A DNA stretch of 57,024 nucleotides from Copromyces sp. CBS 386.78 (GCA_030685235.1 MU839273.1:1-57024); one strand, 5' to 3'. Positions 13,456-23,426 are shown, counted from the stretch's first letter. A program made the numbers and translations. Notes: generated by a model not told the origin, from the sequence alone.

Positions 13456-13622
13456 TATTAGAAATAAGGATATACAGGGGTAGTATTTATATAATTTAGC
13501 GGGTCTAGTGTGTTGCATTAACCAGATTTTCTGTGAGGGATTTCTGGGCACACAGAACTAAATACAATACACAGTCTTCTCCCTACTTCGAGAATACCCC
13601 TGCACGTGCTCATATTCTACAT
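13456..13622 (+). repeat. 3' LTR of the copia element
   Basis: The LTR is 167 bp, the same length as the 5' LTR. Here the first 45 or so bases are RIP-mutated and the remainder keeps CpA/TpG, the mirror image of the 5' copy. TCTAG follows at 13623-13627. Confidence 0.85.
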
Positions 13623-13627
13623 CTAGC

Positions 13628-14670
13628 AACAAGGCTTGTCAAAATGTCAATGCTTGGCCAGTTATCTTGCCTAACATTTGAGCCAAGCCTTGAGCCCCCC
13701 CCTCAAGCCTTGTAAGCTTCCTCATACTACCGCTACGGTAAAAAGGAGGCCGAAGGATGAGATTAGAAGAGAGCTTTGAGTGAAAGGCTTACCTCAAGCC
13801 CCATTCACGACAAAAAGTCTGTGGTCCAGCCATAAAACATGCTCGTCTGAATGCTGATGGGGCAGATATCTTGCTCGTCTTTGTATCTGCATTGCTGGGT
13901 GACAACAAGAAGGGTTGCTTACCTCTAGCAGTCAATCACTGTGTGTATCGTTTGACGCCAGCATCGCTGGACTTTGGCAAACGACGTGTTCTCACCTCCA
14001 ATGCTCTGTGCCGTTTCGATGACTTGCGGTATCCGTACGAAACGACAACGGCCATCCATGTACGGCATCCGAAAAACCCTTCTCGTCTAAGCTTTTAATG
14101 GGACGGCTTGCCCATTTTATATTTTTTTACCTGAGCAAGTTTCTTCAACCACACACCTGTTCGTGCAATCTAGAAGCTTCAGTCTTCCATCTTCACCCCA
14201 ATAAGCGGTTGAATGAGCAATTCTTGGTTTGCCCCAATTGCTAAGGTATGGCCGCTGGCGTGCCAGTCAAGCTTGCATCACTCACTCCAAACACATTGAT
14301 TGTGACTGTACCCCATTGCAAACCAATGAAACCTCTCACATATGCCTCGTTTCTGTCATGGTGCTAAACCAAACAACAAATTCGTATGTTATAAGCCCTA
14401 AGAGCCGATGGCGTGGAACTGTTAAGGGGTGACGGCAGAGGCAAACTTGGGAGTCATCATCCCATGCACCGTGTGAGAGTTCCGCGTTCACTTGTCGTCT
14501 GGAAAATACCTAGTTAAAAGGGCCCAGCGCCCAGCTCTGGTCCGTTCGTTTTCCCTTCACTCAGCTATATTTTCAAGATGAGAAGCAACAGTGAATGGGC
14601 CTTGGGGTCGTCGTGGTCTCTGGGTGGACCCTCAGCGGCACAGAGTGCCTCAAAGTTCCTCCTCTTCCTC
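13628..14670. other. Intergenic, non-RIP DNA upstream of the first secreted-protein gene
   Basis: Base composition returns to normal at the retrotransposon edge. Short open frames occur, but none has a start context, conserved motif or intron structure I would accept as a gene. AAGGCTTG/CAAGCCTT inverted motifs recur at 13630-13710. A CCCATTCACG motif lies at 13800-13809 and its near-complement GTGAATGGG at 14591-14599; the same motif occurs three times before the second paralogue. Confidence 0.6.
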
Positions 14671-14674
14671 CAAA

Positions 14675-14680
14675 TATAAA
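14675..14680 (+). promoter_or_regulatory. TATA box of secreted paralogue 1
   Basis: TATAAA sits in the context TATAAAATCCTCCC, 150 nt before the start codon at 14825. The second paralogue has the same context 147 nt before its start, which supports a real core promoter with a leader of roughly 110-120 nt. Confidence 0.6.
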
Positions 14681-14824
14681 ATCCTCCCTTCCACCAGGCA
14701 CTTGATCCTGTTTCCTCACCACCAATCACCTGAAGCTATATAGCCTGTTCTGCTTTTTTCTTCCATTGACAACAGGACTGTCACCGCCAACTTCCCAAGT
14801 CAACCCACTTCAAAAACCGACAAG

Positions 14825-15484
14825 ATGGTGACCTTCAAGTCTGCTCTTCTCACCCTTTCCGTTGTTGGCTCCAAGCTCGTTTCAGCCATTGCGATCCCCG
14901 GCAACGGCACCACCCCCCACGATCAGTACTCCTCTTCTGTCGGTGTGCTCGGCTGCAAGATCGATATCAATCGAGTCGCCTACTGGCCCTCTTCCGTCGA
15001 CTGCGACCAAATCTGTGTGGAGGTCACTGCCAACGGCCGCTCCGTCACTCTCTTGAAGATTGATCAGTCCGGTGGCGCCTACGACATTTCCTTCGACGCA
15101 TGGAACTATCTCAAGACCGGCTATCCGGCGGTCAAGGATCACATCTCGCCCGGCGGTGGCTTCGCCGCCGACTACAACTTCGTCCCGGCCGAGAACTGCC
15201 GCCACCTGATCAAGACGGCATCCGGAAAGCTCCCCTTTACCGCTGCCAATTCCATGAATTTCATCAGTTCGTGCACCGCCGGTCGCAACAGTTGGGTGGG
15301 CAACAATCACGAACTCTGGAACGTCTTGGACTCAGTTTGCAACCACGGATTCAACGAGCTTTGCACGCTCGCCCCCGGTGCCAACCAGGCCACTTGTGAG
15401 CACCCTCTTGGCTCCAACGATGTTTTGACGGGCCAGGATGTCTTGAACATCCTCTACCCCAGCGGCGAGGTTCGTGATGCCTAA
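14825..15484 (+). CDS. Secreted Cys-rich protein, paralogue 1 of 3
   Basis: The single-exon gene encodes 219 aa. Residues 1-21 form a signal peptide with a hydrophobic core and Ala before the cleavage point, so the product is probably secreted. The mature part has eight cysteines (about 44, 60, 64, 125, 150, 172, 180, 191), all conserved in the paralogues at 18252 and 21571. The block GRSVTLLKID followed by DISFDAWNYL (71-96) resembles the NGRSV...D...DhS..hw..L pattern of double-psi beta-barrel proteins such as barwin, kiwellin and expansin relatives. That resemblance is weak and I do not assign an enzyme activity. The TATA box lies 150 nt upstream. The start is the first ATG in frame and directly opens the signal peptide. 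I do not recognise a named family. Confidence 0.88.
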   Translation: MVTFKSALLTLSVVGSKLVSAIAIPGNGTTPHDQYSSSVGVLGCKIDINRVAYWPSSVDCDQICVEVTANGRSVTLLKIDQSGGAYDISFDAWNYLKTGYPAVKDHISPGGGFAADYNFVPAENCRHLIKTASGKLPFTAANSMNFISSCTAGRNSWVGNNHELWNVLDSVCNHGFNELCTLAPGANQATCEHPLGSNDVLTGQDVLNILYPSGEVRDA

Positions 15485-16395
15485 GCACATCACATCACAT
15501 CAAAGACCAGCGGCACATGACACCATTTCGACATATTTTCCCTTTTTCTTTGAGATACCACGGCGTTCAGGACGGGATAACATGAAGGAGGAGGCTTGCT
15601 TTCGGATATTAGATGGGTGCTGGTTATGGGCGCATGGGTGTAGTCGTAAAGAGTTGATTGAGAGATGGTGGATCGAGGAACTCAAATCTTGGTAGACTGC
15701 AGGAACTGAACATCATGCTCCCTGCTCGTAGCTTCCTAGTCAATACTGGCTTGTGCTGGAAGGAATGGCATCATCCGTTTTGGCCATTTTTTTGTTTTTC
15801 GTGATCGTGACTTCTTCATTTGGGCATACCTGTGCACCTCGCTTCCTTTCAGTTGTTGTTGCAAATTTTCAGCAGTGAGATGGTTCTGGGAAAGTGGAAA
15901 GTTCTGGAGAGGTTTACACTATGCATACATGCGGAGGCGGTGGAGGAGGAGTTCAAAAGCTCGCAGGTCACTAGGGTTACGGTCTGAATACCTTGGGTAA
16001 TCTACCTGGTGATTTCGGCTTGTCCCGGAAGGCATGACATCAACCATGTCGGCCAATATCGAATTTCCCTTCCCGGGTCGTGACCTCTTCATTTGAGTTT
16101 CCTTCCTTCTTCGCTGGAAGATAGCCAAGAGTTGGGGGACGATGCATGTAATATGCAGAGGGGACTCCGAGTCATGCACACCCCATTTTTGCAAACTTAC
16201 ATCGGGTTCCTACATCACCGCAGTCATGACAGTCGGAACGTACGCCCTACCGAAGTTTTCCTCACACCAATACCTTACTTAGACCTAGGTTGACAACCCA
16301 GCCCGTTTCTCCTCTCGAAGCTGACAATCTAGAATTTTTCCACATCTGTCATTCACCAAACTTTATCTCACGGTGAAATCCCGAAAAAATGTTGC
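15485..16395. other. Intergenic region, nothing supported
   Basis: This is the 3' flank of paralogue 1 running up to the MITE. Open frames here are short, overlap on both strands and lack recognisable motifs. Confidence 0.6.
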
Positions 16396-16398
16396 TTA

Positions 16399-17127
16399 AG
16401 GCCAGTTCGTTTCCGCATTAGGGGTTTTCCCTTAACTGCCCTCTTAACGCGCATGGTTTGCAGCTGCACTCATGCAACATTAAGGCAGCGTTAAGGTAGG
16501 CCAAGACTTTAACTGCAAGATGGAAAGAGGTGCTTAACATCGCAGGCTCTCCTCCTTTCTACCTTTCTTCTTTCTTTCTCTTTTTTTATCCTTTTCATCA
16601 TCACCACCATCGATCCTTTTCATCATTAGGTACTAGAGGTACCATCCTTTTCATCATCACCACCATTGATCCTTTTCATCATCACCACCATCCTTTTCAT
16701 CATCATCGCCATCTTTCTTATCGTCACCATCCTTCTTATCATCGCCATCCTTTTCATCGTTACTATCCTTCTCATCGTCACTCCATTGTCTTTGCTGCGA
16801 CGGCCATCCCCTATATTTATAGGGGGTTGCACCTTATAGTTGTGCTTAACTATAGTTCTTAACGTACTACTGCTCAAAATCGAGCAGTCTGGTAGTAAGA
16901 ACTGCTGTTAAGGATTTTGAAGATTCTGGCCTTCTAATTGGCCAGATCGAAGATTTGGGGTAAGTGTAGGTGGTTGTAGGTGGTTGCAGGGCGTGCATGA
17001 AAAATAAGGTTTTTTTGACGAACGCAAAAAGGAGCAGTAGAGCAGTAATGCGTTATATCGTTACTGCGACCCGAATACTGCAAAAATCTTAACTGGTTAA
17101 CTTCTTACAGCGGAAACGAACTGGCCT
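16399..17127. mobile_element. Non-autonomous DNA transposon (MITE), PIF/Harbinger-like
   Basis: The ends are an 18-bp perfect terminal inverted repeat, AGGCCAGTTCGTTTCCGC, at 16399-16416 and its complement at 17110-17127. They are flanked by a TTA duplication at 16396-16398 and 17128-17130, and a TWA target is typical of PIF/Harbinger. The 729-bp interior has no transposase. It contains a TTTTCATCATCACCACCAT-type microsatellite (about 16595-16790) and subterminal GTTAAG/CTTAAC motifs. The element is not RIP-mutated. Confidence 0.85.
16595..16790 (+). repeat. TCATCA/CACCAT microsatellite inside the MITE
   Basis: Repeated blocks of TCCTTTTCATCATCACCACCAT and variants (ATCATCGCCATC, TTATCGTCACC) fill this stretch. 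An open frame across it encodes only His/Ser/Phe-rich repeats and is not counted as a gene. Confidence 0.8.
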
Positions 17128-17418
17128 TTACTTGGCTCCTATTGTTTGCAGACTAACCAAACAATTCAGATCACCAAGCCACTTGAGCCTCTCCTTTGCC
17201 TCCATCTCAGAACGCTCAATAAGGCACCCTCTGGCCAGCCCACCAAGTTGCTTCTTTTCCTTCAACATGTCACCGATGAGCATGTGGATCTCGAGAGGCA
17301 GTTTCGTGAAGGGGGAACGACCACTCGCAGGAGGGGTGTTGGGTGAGGGCATCTCCATGTCTTTGGCCTGCTTCTTCTTCGCTTGCGCCTTTTTGGCTCG
17401 CGTCTTTTTCGCTGGCAT
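17128..17418 (-). pseudogene. F-box protein 5' fragment cut by the MITE
   Basis: The 96-aa frame starts at 17418 with a Lys/Ala-rich basic tract (residues 2-20). It continues with SPFTKLPLEIHMLIGDML, a good match to the start of an F-box (LP.Ei...I...L), then about 40 residues. F-box proteins are normally several hundred residues and bind Skp1 to build SCF ubiquitin ligases. The frame stops exactly at the TTA duplication of the MITE. Joining the flanks without the MITE gives AAGTAAGC, which could read as a stop or as a GTAAGC splice donor, so the insertion may have hit a 5' splice site. No downstream exons were found at the far side. Confidence 0.5.
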
Positions 17419-18104
17419 CTTGGCTTTCTCATCACGTTAGCTAACGAAGCTTTATTGGGCAGTCGAAGAACAGCTACCTTAAAAGGAATAGAGTAGTGCT
17501 GTGGAATATGGTAGGTGGGTTGCAAGTTGTATGGTGGTGATCGGATTGCATGGTGTATCGGTGTCGGCTTGACGGCCGTAAAGGAGATGTGAAGTACCCG
17601 GGATGCCTCGAAAAACTCCAGCTGGGGGCCTGGTCAACTTCATCCATACAAGACGAGATCGACCGTTGGAAGCTCATCTATGTGCTACGCGGCGGGGGTT
17701 AACGAAAACGCGCACAAGGAATCGGGTCGAATATGCTCACCCATCTTCTGTCTCCCAGTCCAGACGAGACATTCTGTTGGCTTCCATCAAAGGTTGCTCT
17801 CATTTCCATCCTCAACACAGTGCCCTCGGATAATACCAACGAAGCGGTACCTTCACCCAGAGGCAGTTCTCGTCTGAACTCATGGCTGACTCCCACCGCT
17901 TTTCGCCTGAAGTGTGCGGGATGGATTCTGCCAGCCCTTGGCGGTTCACTTCACCAGGCCTTTGCTCCACCCAAAAACCTTCTCGTCCCGTTTGCACCTC
18001 CTCGCCGACAGTGAATGGTATGTGGATACCTCCCGTCCCATTCACGCGCGGGAGAGCTCCCATTCACGAGCAACAGGTCAGAAATATTGGCCCTCTCCTC
18101 TAGA
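17419..18104. other. Intergenic, upstream region of paralogue 2
   Basis: No gene is supported. Three copies of the GTGAATGG/CCCATTCACG motif lie at 18011-18018, 18037-18046 and 18059-18068, shortly before the TATA box. Confidence 0.6.
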
Positions 18105-18110
18105 TATAAA
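18105..18110 (+). promoter_or_regulatory. TATA box of secreted paralogue 2
   Basis: TATAAA occurs in the context TATAAAATCCCCCC, 147 nt before the start codon. It matches the paralogue 1 promoter in sequence and distance. Confidence 0.6.
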
Positions 18111-18251
18111 ATCCCCCCTCCTCCCACCACTTCTTCCACTTTTGAAACTTCCTCACAGCAACCAACAAGCAGTCTTGAGGTCCAGTCTTCCAAGTCTTCT
18201 GAAAGCCAAACCAACCGACTTCGACAAGCATCTTCTACCATCACCGGAAAG

Positions 18252-19025
18252 ATGTTCTCCAAGACCTTCATCATCGGCATCCTCGCCATCTCTAGCACTG
18301 TCCTCTCCTCGGTCACTGCCGCGGCCATTGCCAACCCTACCCCCGCTGCTCTCGACATCACCGCATCCAGCGATGGCCGTAACGGCTCGAGACTCGCCGC
18401 TGCCGGCGACATTTGGCTCACACCCCATGACCACTACAGCTCCTCCGTCGGTGTGTTGGGCTGCAAGGTGGATGTCAACCACTTCGCTTACTGGCCCGAG
18501 GCCATTTCCTGCAACGACTTCTGCGTGGAAGTCTCTTACCAGGGCCGCTCCGCTCTCTTCATGCACCTCGACAACAGTGCCAGCGCTCACGATGTCTCGT
18601 TCGAGAACTGGAACTACCTCGAGACAGGTTTTCCCGCCAGCGAGAAGAACCACATTAAGCCCTCCGAAGGCTTCACTGCGCAGTACAAGACTGTGGACCC
18701 CAACAACTGCCGCAGCTTGATCAAGACCGCCTCAGGCAAGCTCCCCCTCTCGGCAGCCACCGCCATCAACTTCGTCTCGAACTGCGTCTTGAACCAGCCC
18801 AACTCCTGGGTTGCGAAGAACTTCGAACTGTGGAACATTTATGATTCGCAGTGCAATCTCGGCCACAACGAGATTTGCGAGACGCCCGACTTCAAAGCGG
18901 GCTTCAACCAAGCCAAATGCGCGCACACCCTGGGCAGCCAGGACAAACTCGTTGGTCAGGATGTTTACAACATCCTGTACCCCAGTGGCCAGAGTGAGGA
19001 GATCAAGGGCCCTGGTGAGGCCTAA
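18252..19025 (+). CDS. Secreted Cys-rich protein, paralogue 2 of 3
   Basis: The single-exon gene encodes 257 aa. The frame is open for 79 codons further upstream, but the ATG at 18252 opens a clear signal peptide (about residues 1-25), and the TATA box at 18105 lies inside that upstream frame, so 18252 is chosen. It shares with paralogue 1 the block TPHDHYSSSVGVLGCK, all eight cysteines, KTASGKLP and the C-terminal GQDVYNILYPSG. It differs by a longer linker after the signal peptide and by RSALFMHLDNSAS where the other two have RSVTLLKIDQSGG. This is the most diverged copy in the putative beta-barrel core. Function is unknown; secretion is inferred from the signal peptide. Confidence 0.87.
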   Translation: MFSKTFIIGILAISSTVLSSVTAAAIANPTPAALDITASSDGRNGSRLAAAGDIWLTPHDHYSSSVGVLGCKVDVNHFAYWPEAISCNDFCVEVSYQGRSALFMHLDNSASAHDVSFENWNYLETGFPASEKNHIKPSEGFTAQYKTVDPNNCRSLIKTASGKLPLSAATAINFVSNCVLNQPNSWVAKNFELWNIYDSQCNLGHNEICETPDFKAGFNQAKCAHTLGSQDKLVGQDVYNILYPSGQSEEIKGPGEA

Positions 19026-21570
19026 GTGCCTCGGGCTGACCTCGCTACAATCTTCGACAACGACAACATTTTCCTCTCTCGCAGTTTGACAGTTCAGCAT
19101 GGTTCCCGTCATCATCGATTTCGAGGAACACACCAGGAGAGCGTTGGCGTTCAGGTATGGAACAGGCAGGAGTTTATGGTCTAGAAGATGGTCAGCAAGG
19201 CACATGATGTAGCTCTGGACTTTGACATTATGGAAAGCATTCGGCATGGGATTGATAATCAGAAGGAATAGGGAAGAATCTCCGGGTATTCGAGCTTCTA
19301 AGCTCAGTTAGATAGCAGCATATGGTCGATGCTGGCTCCGGTAGATGATGGGATCATGAACGCTTTACCACATACTCGCATCCGAAGTTTGGGTTTCGTG
19401 AACCGTGATGCCTGCTTGTGAAACATGAACTATTGCATGTTCCGATGCGTACGCTGGTGTTGACATTTCTTCCCACAAGACACAATACGGAAAACTACCA
19501 TTCAGAATGAAGTGACGAAGCAAATGCTGGTGTAAGATGGATGTGCTGGTATCATAGGGCATCATAGGGTGGAAGCAAGTGCGACTAAACGGCTCTATTT
19601 ATTTGGGAAAGTGGTCTAGCCTTGTTGTAACTCATGAAATGACACCGAGAGGGAACGATGTGTGAGAGATCCAAAGACAAGAGGAAGAAAAGTACAATCC
19701 AGGAATGAATGTAAGAGATAACTGGAACTGACCTGCCTGCGAGGAAAGAAGACTGAACCTTGAAGGCCTAGGTTCTTCCCACATCTTATACTCCAAGACA
19801 ACCATCACAGGCAAGTCTGAAAGCGCGCGCCAGCAACGAAGGGATTCCATGTCCCTACCCCAGCTTCATCTTGAGATTTACGCATCCTGTGGAGAGGAAC
19901 GAGCGCTTTTCGACCTTGATACTGCATCAACAAAGCTCAGGAGCGGTAACTTGAGGATGACGGGTTCCTGAGCTACCCGCGGGGGAACAAGGGGCGGCAA
20001 GGGCGGTATCAAACAAAGCCAAGCCCTATCTAGAAGGTCAAAGGAAAACGTTCTTTATGAGAGGAATCCCACCAGCACCAACAAAGGAAGCCATCCCGTC
20101 GAGATGAGGGGCAGCGCGCGGGATGCTCAAAGCAATGGTGCCCCTCACTAAACCGTACGTATTGTGCCCCTGGACGACGCGTAGGAAGTAGAAAGACACT
20201 TACTCGGAGAAGGAAAGGGAAGTGAAACCTCGCGAGAATGTGAGTCTTTTTCTCCTTGTTAATGCCCGGAGACTGGGGCAGTCCCGCTGTAGCAGATTGA
20301 TATGCCAGACCAAGTCTCCTCTCGACTAAAGAATCCGTTGCTTTCTTCTTCCCAACTTGAATTTCGATATCATGGCTGTTCGGCATCGCTTGGGATACTA
20401 CCAAGGCGATTTCGCTTCGGAATACGCGCATCATGGATTGGAATGCCCTAGGCTGGGGTCTGCGGTTTGGAAAAGGGCGAGCACAGCTTTTGGCAGAGTT
20501 GATGCAAAAAGGAACAAGTATTCCAGCGGTTCGGGCGATGGAGAAGCAGGGCAATGAGAATTGATAAGTAGCCAGCCAAAAGGAGATGTTCAGGAAAAGA
20601 ATCCAAGGAAACCATTTACAAATCAGAAATTGGCGTTTTGTACCCCACCCCACGCGTCACCCACCGCAGTCGCCAAAAACACTCGATTCTGTGGACGTGC
20701 CTGCCTGTGAAATGTAAGGTGTCTTGCATATTAGTTGCATAAAGGTGCTTTGTATCTATTCCCAATAGTAACTGCCCGCAACACAAAGCAGGAACAATAC
20801 GAAGAAAATTGTGGAAGGGGAAATGTCAGATGTCGAAATCGAGTGACGAGCTGACACGAGCTTACAGCGACATAATCGAGGCGAAAGAAACGTGTGGGTA
20901 GACATAGACAACCCTATTTGCTTTTGTCTGGAGGTGTAGAAGTGCATAAGGTACCTTAAGAAACACGTAATCTCGTAGCTCGCAACTCGTGAAATGTTCT
21001 CCGTGAGGATGAGAACAGAAAATAGCCCTGGCCAGGCCTAGTCTATACAAGGAAGAAGAAAATGAGAAAGATCGCAGGGCCCCTTGACTCTTGAGGTTTT
21101 GGGAGGCATGCCAGGAACTCTGGTCTCTGGAGTAGCAGTTGAGTGAACATCTGGATGTGCTCGGTTCGTTCTCCGAATGATATCCCAAAAAGAAAAGAAA
21201 AGAAACCACTTATGGAGATCCTCCCGGAAAAAAAATAAAAAAATAACCATTTTCGAAAAAGTCGTGTGTACAGGAAATACGCCCATGGTATCCATCGTCA
21301 GAAGAAAAAAAAGCGGAAGTGAAAATGCCGTGAGACTCTACGTCTTTCGTAGCTCATGATGGATGCCAAACCCCGGTCACCCTCGCCACACGAGGACGAG
21401 AAGAGCACCGATCTGAGGGCTTGATTGAGCCTTTGCCATTAACATCTTTTTGCGGGCTGAACTTAAAGGTAACCTGTCCTGTTAGCAAGAGAATGACACG
21501 ACTGTCTGTGTGGAAGAAAAGACAACTTACAGCAACCACATCCCATCAACAGTCTCAGTCAGGTCCCAAT
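19026..21570. other. 2.5-kb gene-poor interval
   Basis: No gene is supported. The longest frame (20030-20653, minus, 207 codons) has no conserved motif, has Trp/Cys/Arg-rich ends typical of a chance frame and overlaps other open frames. There are no RIP signs or terminal repeats. Convergent 3' ends of paralogues 2 and 3 probably lie here. Confidence 0.55.
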
Positions 21571-22290
21571 TCAAAAAGGATAAGCAACATCCACAACCGG
21601 CAACCCCCCCTCCAACCCCGTCTGAATCCCCAGCGTATGTCCCACCCCACAATCCGGCTGATTCGTAACCGTCAAATCCGGAAAATTACACATACGATCC
21701 TCTCCCCACTGACACCTCGCATCCGCAATATTCCACAACTGAAAATTATCCCCAACCCAGGTACTGGCACTGCCCCCCGCATTCTCATTCCTGCACGAAT
21801 TGACAAAGTTCATGCTATTAGCCGCCGAAAACGGCAACTTGCCATCGGGGGTATGGATCAAACCCCTACACTCCTCCGGGTCAACAACCTCATAGGTAGC
21901 ATCCACCGCACCACCGACTACGGGGGAAGCCGAAGCGGCACCGATGCCGTTCTGGAGGTAGGCGTAGGCGTCATAACTGATATCGTGGGCGCCGCCGGAC
22001 TGGTCGATTTTTAAGAGAGTGACGGAACGGCCGGTGGCGACGGAGGTTACGCGCACGCAGATGTCGTTGCAGGAGACGGAGGAGGGCCAGTAGGCTACGC
22101 GGTTGATGTCGATTTTGCAGCCGAGGACGCCGACGGAGGAGGAGTACTTGTCGTGGGGGGTTATGCCGATTGCTTCGCCGCGGCGGCGGACGGGTTGGAC
22201 GTGTTGGGGGATGGTGGCGGCGGAGGTGAAGGGGGTGGCTACTGTGGCCAGGAGGCCGGAGAGGGTGAGGGCTTTGGATAGCATCTTCAT
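21571..22290 (-). CDS. Secreted Cys-rich protein, paralogue 3 of 3
   Basis: The single-exon gene encodes 239 aa on the strand opposite to the other two copies. The frame is open to 22389, but the ATG at 22290 (or 22284) starts the signal peptide (about 24 residues ending TSA), while the upstream part has no such feature. It shares YSSSVGVLGCKIDINRVAYW with paralogue 1, GRSVTLLKIDQSGGA, a DIS.DA..YL block, SGKLPFSAANSMNF-type text and all eight cysteines. It is closer to paralogue 1 than to paralogue 2, although paralogue 2 lies between them. The C-terminus lacks the GQDV.NILYPSG block and ends in VVDVAYPF. Function is unknown. Confidence 0.87.
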   Translation of the reverse strand: MKMLSKALTLSGLLATVATPFTSAATIPQHVQPVRRRGEAIGITPHDKYSSSVGVLGCKIDINRVAYWPSSVSCNDICVRVTSVATGRSVTLLKIDQSGGAHDISYDAYAYLQNGIGAASASPVVGGAVDATYEVVDPEECRGLIHTPDGKLPFSAANSMNFVNSCRNENAGGSASTWVGDNFQLWNIADARCQWGEDRMCNFPDLTVTNQPDCGVGHTLGIQTGLEGGLPVVDVAYPF

Positions 22291-22469
22291 TGTATGGAGT
22301 TTGTGGTTTTGGTTGGCCGAGAGAGAAAGAGTTAGTCTCGTTGAAGGTGGGCTTTGGAGTGAGGCAGCTAGCTGGAAGAACTTGATCAAAGGGAGTGGTT
22401 GATGGGGTTTATGTGAAGCTGGCTGGAGGAGAAAAGGACGAGAAGGTTAAATAGGGGTATTTTCCTCTT

Positions 22470-22475
22470 TTTATA
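22470..22475 (-). promoter_or_regulatory. TATA box of secreted paralogue 3
   Basis: TATAAA reads on the minus strand, 185 nt before the ATG at 22290. The downstream text is GA-rich rather than the C-rich run of the other two promoters. Confidence 0.45.
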
Positions 22476-22868
22476 AAGGCGTAAAAAACAATCAGCAAGT
22501 CCCAGATCACGGAAAATCAATAATGTCCGATGCTTATGTAGAATCATGAATTGCTGTATGCCGTGACTAGGAACACCGATTTCCACGCGAGGAAATCTGC
22601 AAGGACAAAGGGATGTGCATTTTGCATGGTGCGTGCCCCTGAGCCACCCGCCCGCATGGAACAAAGTCAAGCATCTTGAACGTGAAAAGAAAAACGTGCT
22701 TTGGTGGAGGTGAAACGCGCAATAAACAAAGGGTCAGTGGCTTGTGGCGTGCGGTCGAGTTAGGTAGTCTGCACATGGCTGAATCTACCGTGGAAATGGT
22801 TTTGTGTTTATTGTAGAATGTACCAAAGTCTCGGTCTCAGATTTTCCCCAGACTTGCCCTTATCCCGT
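22476..22868. other. Intergenic, nothing supported
   Basis: This lies between the promoter of paralogue 3 and the 3' end of the Nudix gene. No motif is recognised. Confidence 0.6.
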
Positions 22869-23426
22869 TCATGTCGCTTTGTGTGTGCCGTTGTCCCCAT
22901 GCATCCTCCCGGGGGTCTTTGTATCGGCTCGGAATGCGGCAAAGAGGGTTTCCCGTTGTCCAGGATAAGCAAGCTTGATCTCCCTCTCCCCGCAGAATCC
23001 GATGCGGAGGTCATCCTCCGAGGCCCACATAAAGTCCTGGTGTTCTATCGGATTGAGAACGACTTGCGGGTGGCTCTGCAGACCGTCCTCATCCTCGACA
23101 AAGACCAGAAAGGTGAGCTTTCGATATCGGCCTTCCCCCGATGCTCCTTCAAACTCGGGTTGGTCGAGAAGTCCAATGACATGTTTGAGGACAAGGCCCG
23201 TCTCTTCGACGAGTTCACGTGCCAGGGCGTGGGATAACGTCTCGTCTCCTAGGTCAACTCCGCCGCCGGGTGTTTCCCACAGGTTGGGGAAGCCATCTGT
23301 TGCCGCGCGCTGAATAAGGAGGATGCGGCCTTGGTGGAGGACCACGGCACTGACAATCACGCCCTTGATTGTGGGGTTGGTCATGAGGTACGTCCCAAGC
23401 GAGACGCCAAACTGGTCGAGAGCCAT
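22869..23426 (-). CDS. Nudix hydrolase
   Basis: The product is 185 aa from the ATG at 23426. A complete Nudix box GX5EX7REUXEEXGU is present at residues 56-78 (Gly56, Glu62, Arg70-Glu71, Glu74-Glu75, Gly77), which binds the metal and cleaves a nucleoside diphosphate linked to another group. The preceding WETPGGG and the VVLHQGRILLIQR strand are typical of this fold. The substrate cannot be read from sequence. The length is usual for a single-domain Nudix protein. The frame stays open 173 codons further upstream to 23945 with no domain there; I choose 23426 because the domain begins about 20 residues later. It is divergent from the M20 gene at 24128. Confidence 0.88.
   Translation of the reverse strand: MALDQFGVSLGTYLMTNPTIKGVIVSAVVLHQGRILLIQRAATDGFPNLWETPGGGVDLGDETLSHALARELVEETGLVLKHVIGLLDQPEFEGASGEGRYRKLTFLVFVEDEDGLQSHPQVVLNPIEHQDFMWASEDDLRIGFCGEREIKLAYPGQRETLFAAFRADTKTPGRMHGDNGTHKAT

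Larger units (their letters stand above)
7701..13622 (+). mobile_element. Ty1/copia LTR retrotransposon, complete ends, RIP-inactivated
   Basis: Two 167-bp LTRs (7701-7867 and 13456-13622) begin with TGTTAG (TATTAG in the right copy) and end TTCTATA/TTCTACA. They are flanked by the same 5-bp target duplication TCTAG at 7696-7700 and 13623-13627. Inside, the plus strand is riddled with TAG/TAA, but copia reverse-transcriptase signatures survive in order: a VNAFLN-like stretch near 11730, a GYR-like and LYGLRKSP-like stretch near 11770-11850, and FFYVDN near 11940, where copia has YVDD and RIP would change Asp to Asn. This order identifies Ty1/copia and the plus orientation. The element cannot encode a working protein. 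Confidence 0.88.

Noticed and set aside
16530..16862. His/Ser-rich open frame in the MITE
   Set aside because: It is the translation of a TCATCA/CACCAT microsatellite and has no independent support.
20030..20653. 207-codon open frame on the minus strand
   Set aside because: No domain or signal peptide, odd composition with Trp/Cys/Arg-rich ends, and overlapping frames on both strands; a chance frame in gene-poor DNA.
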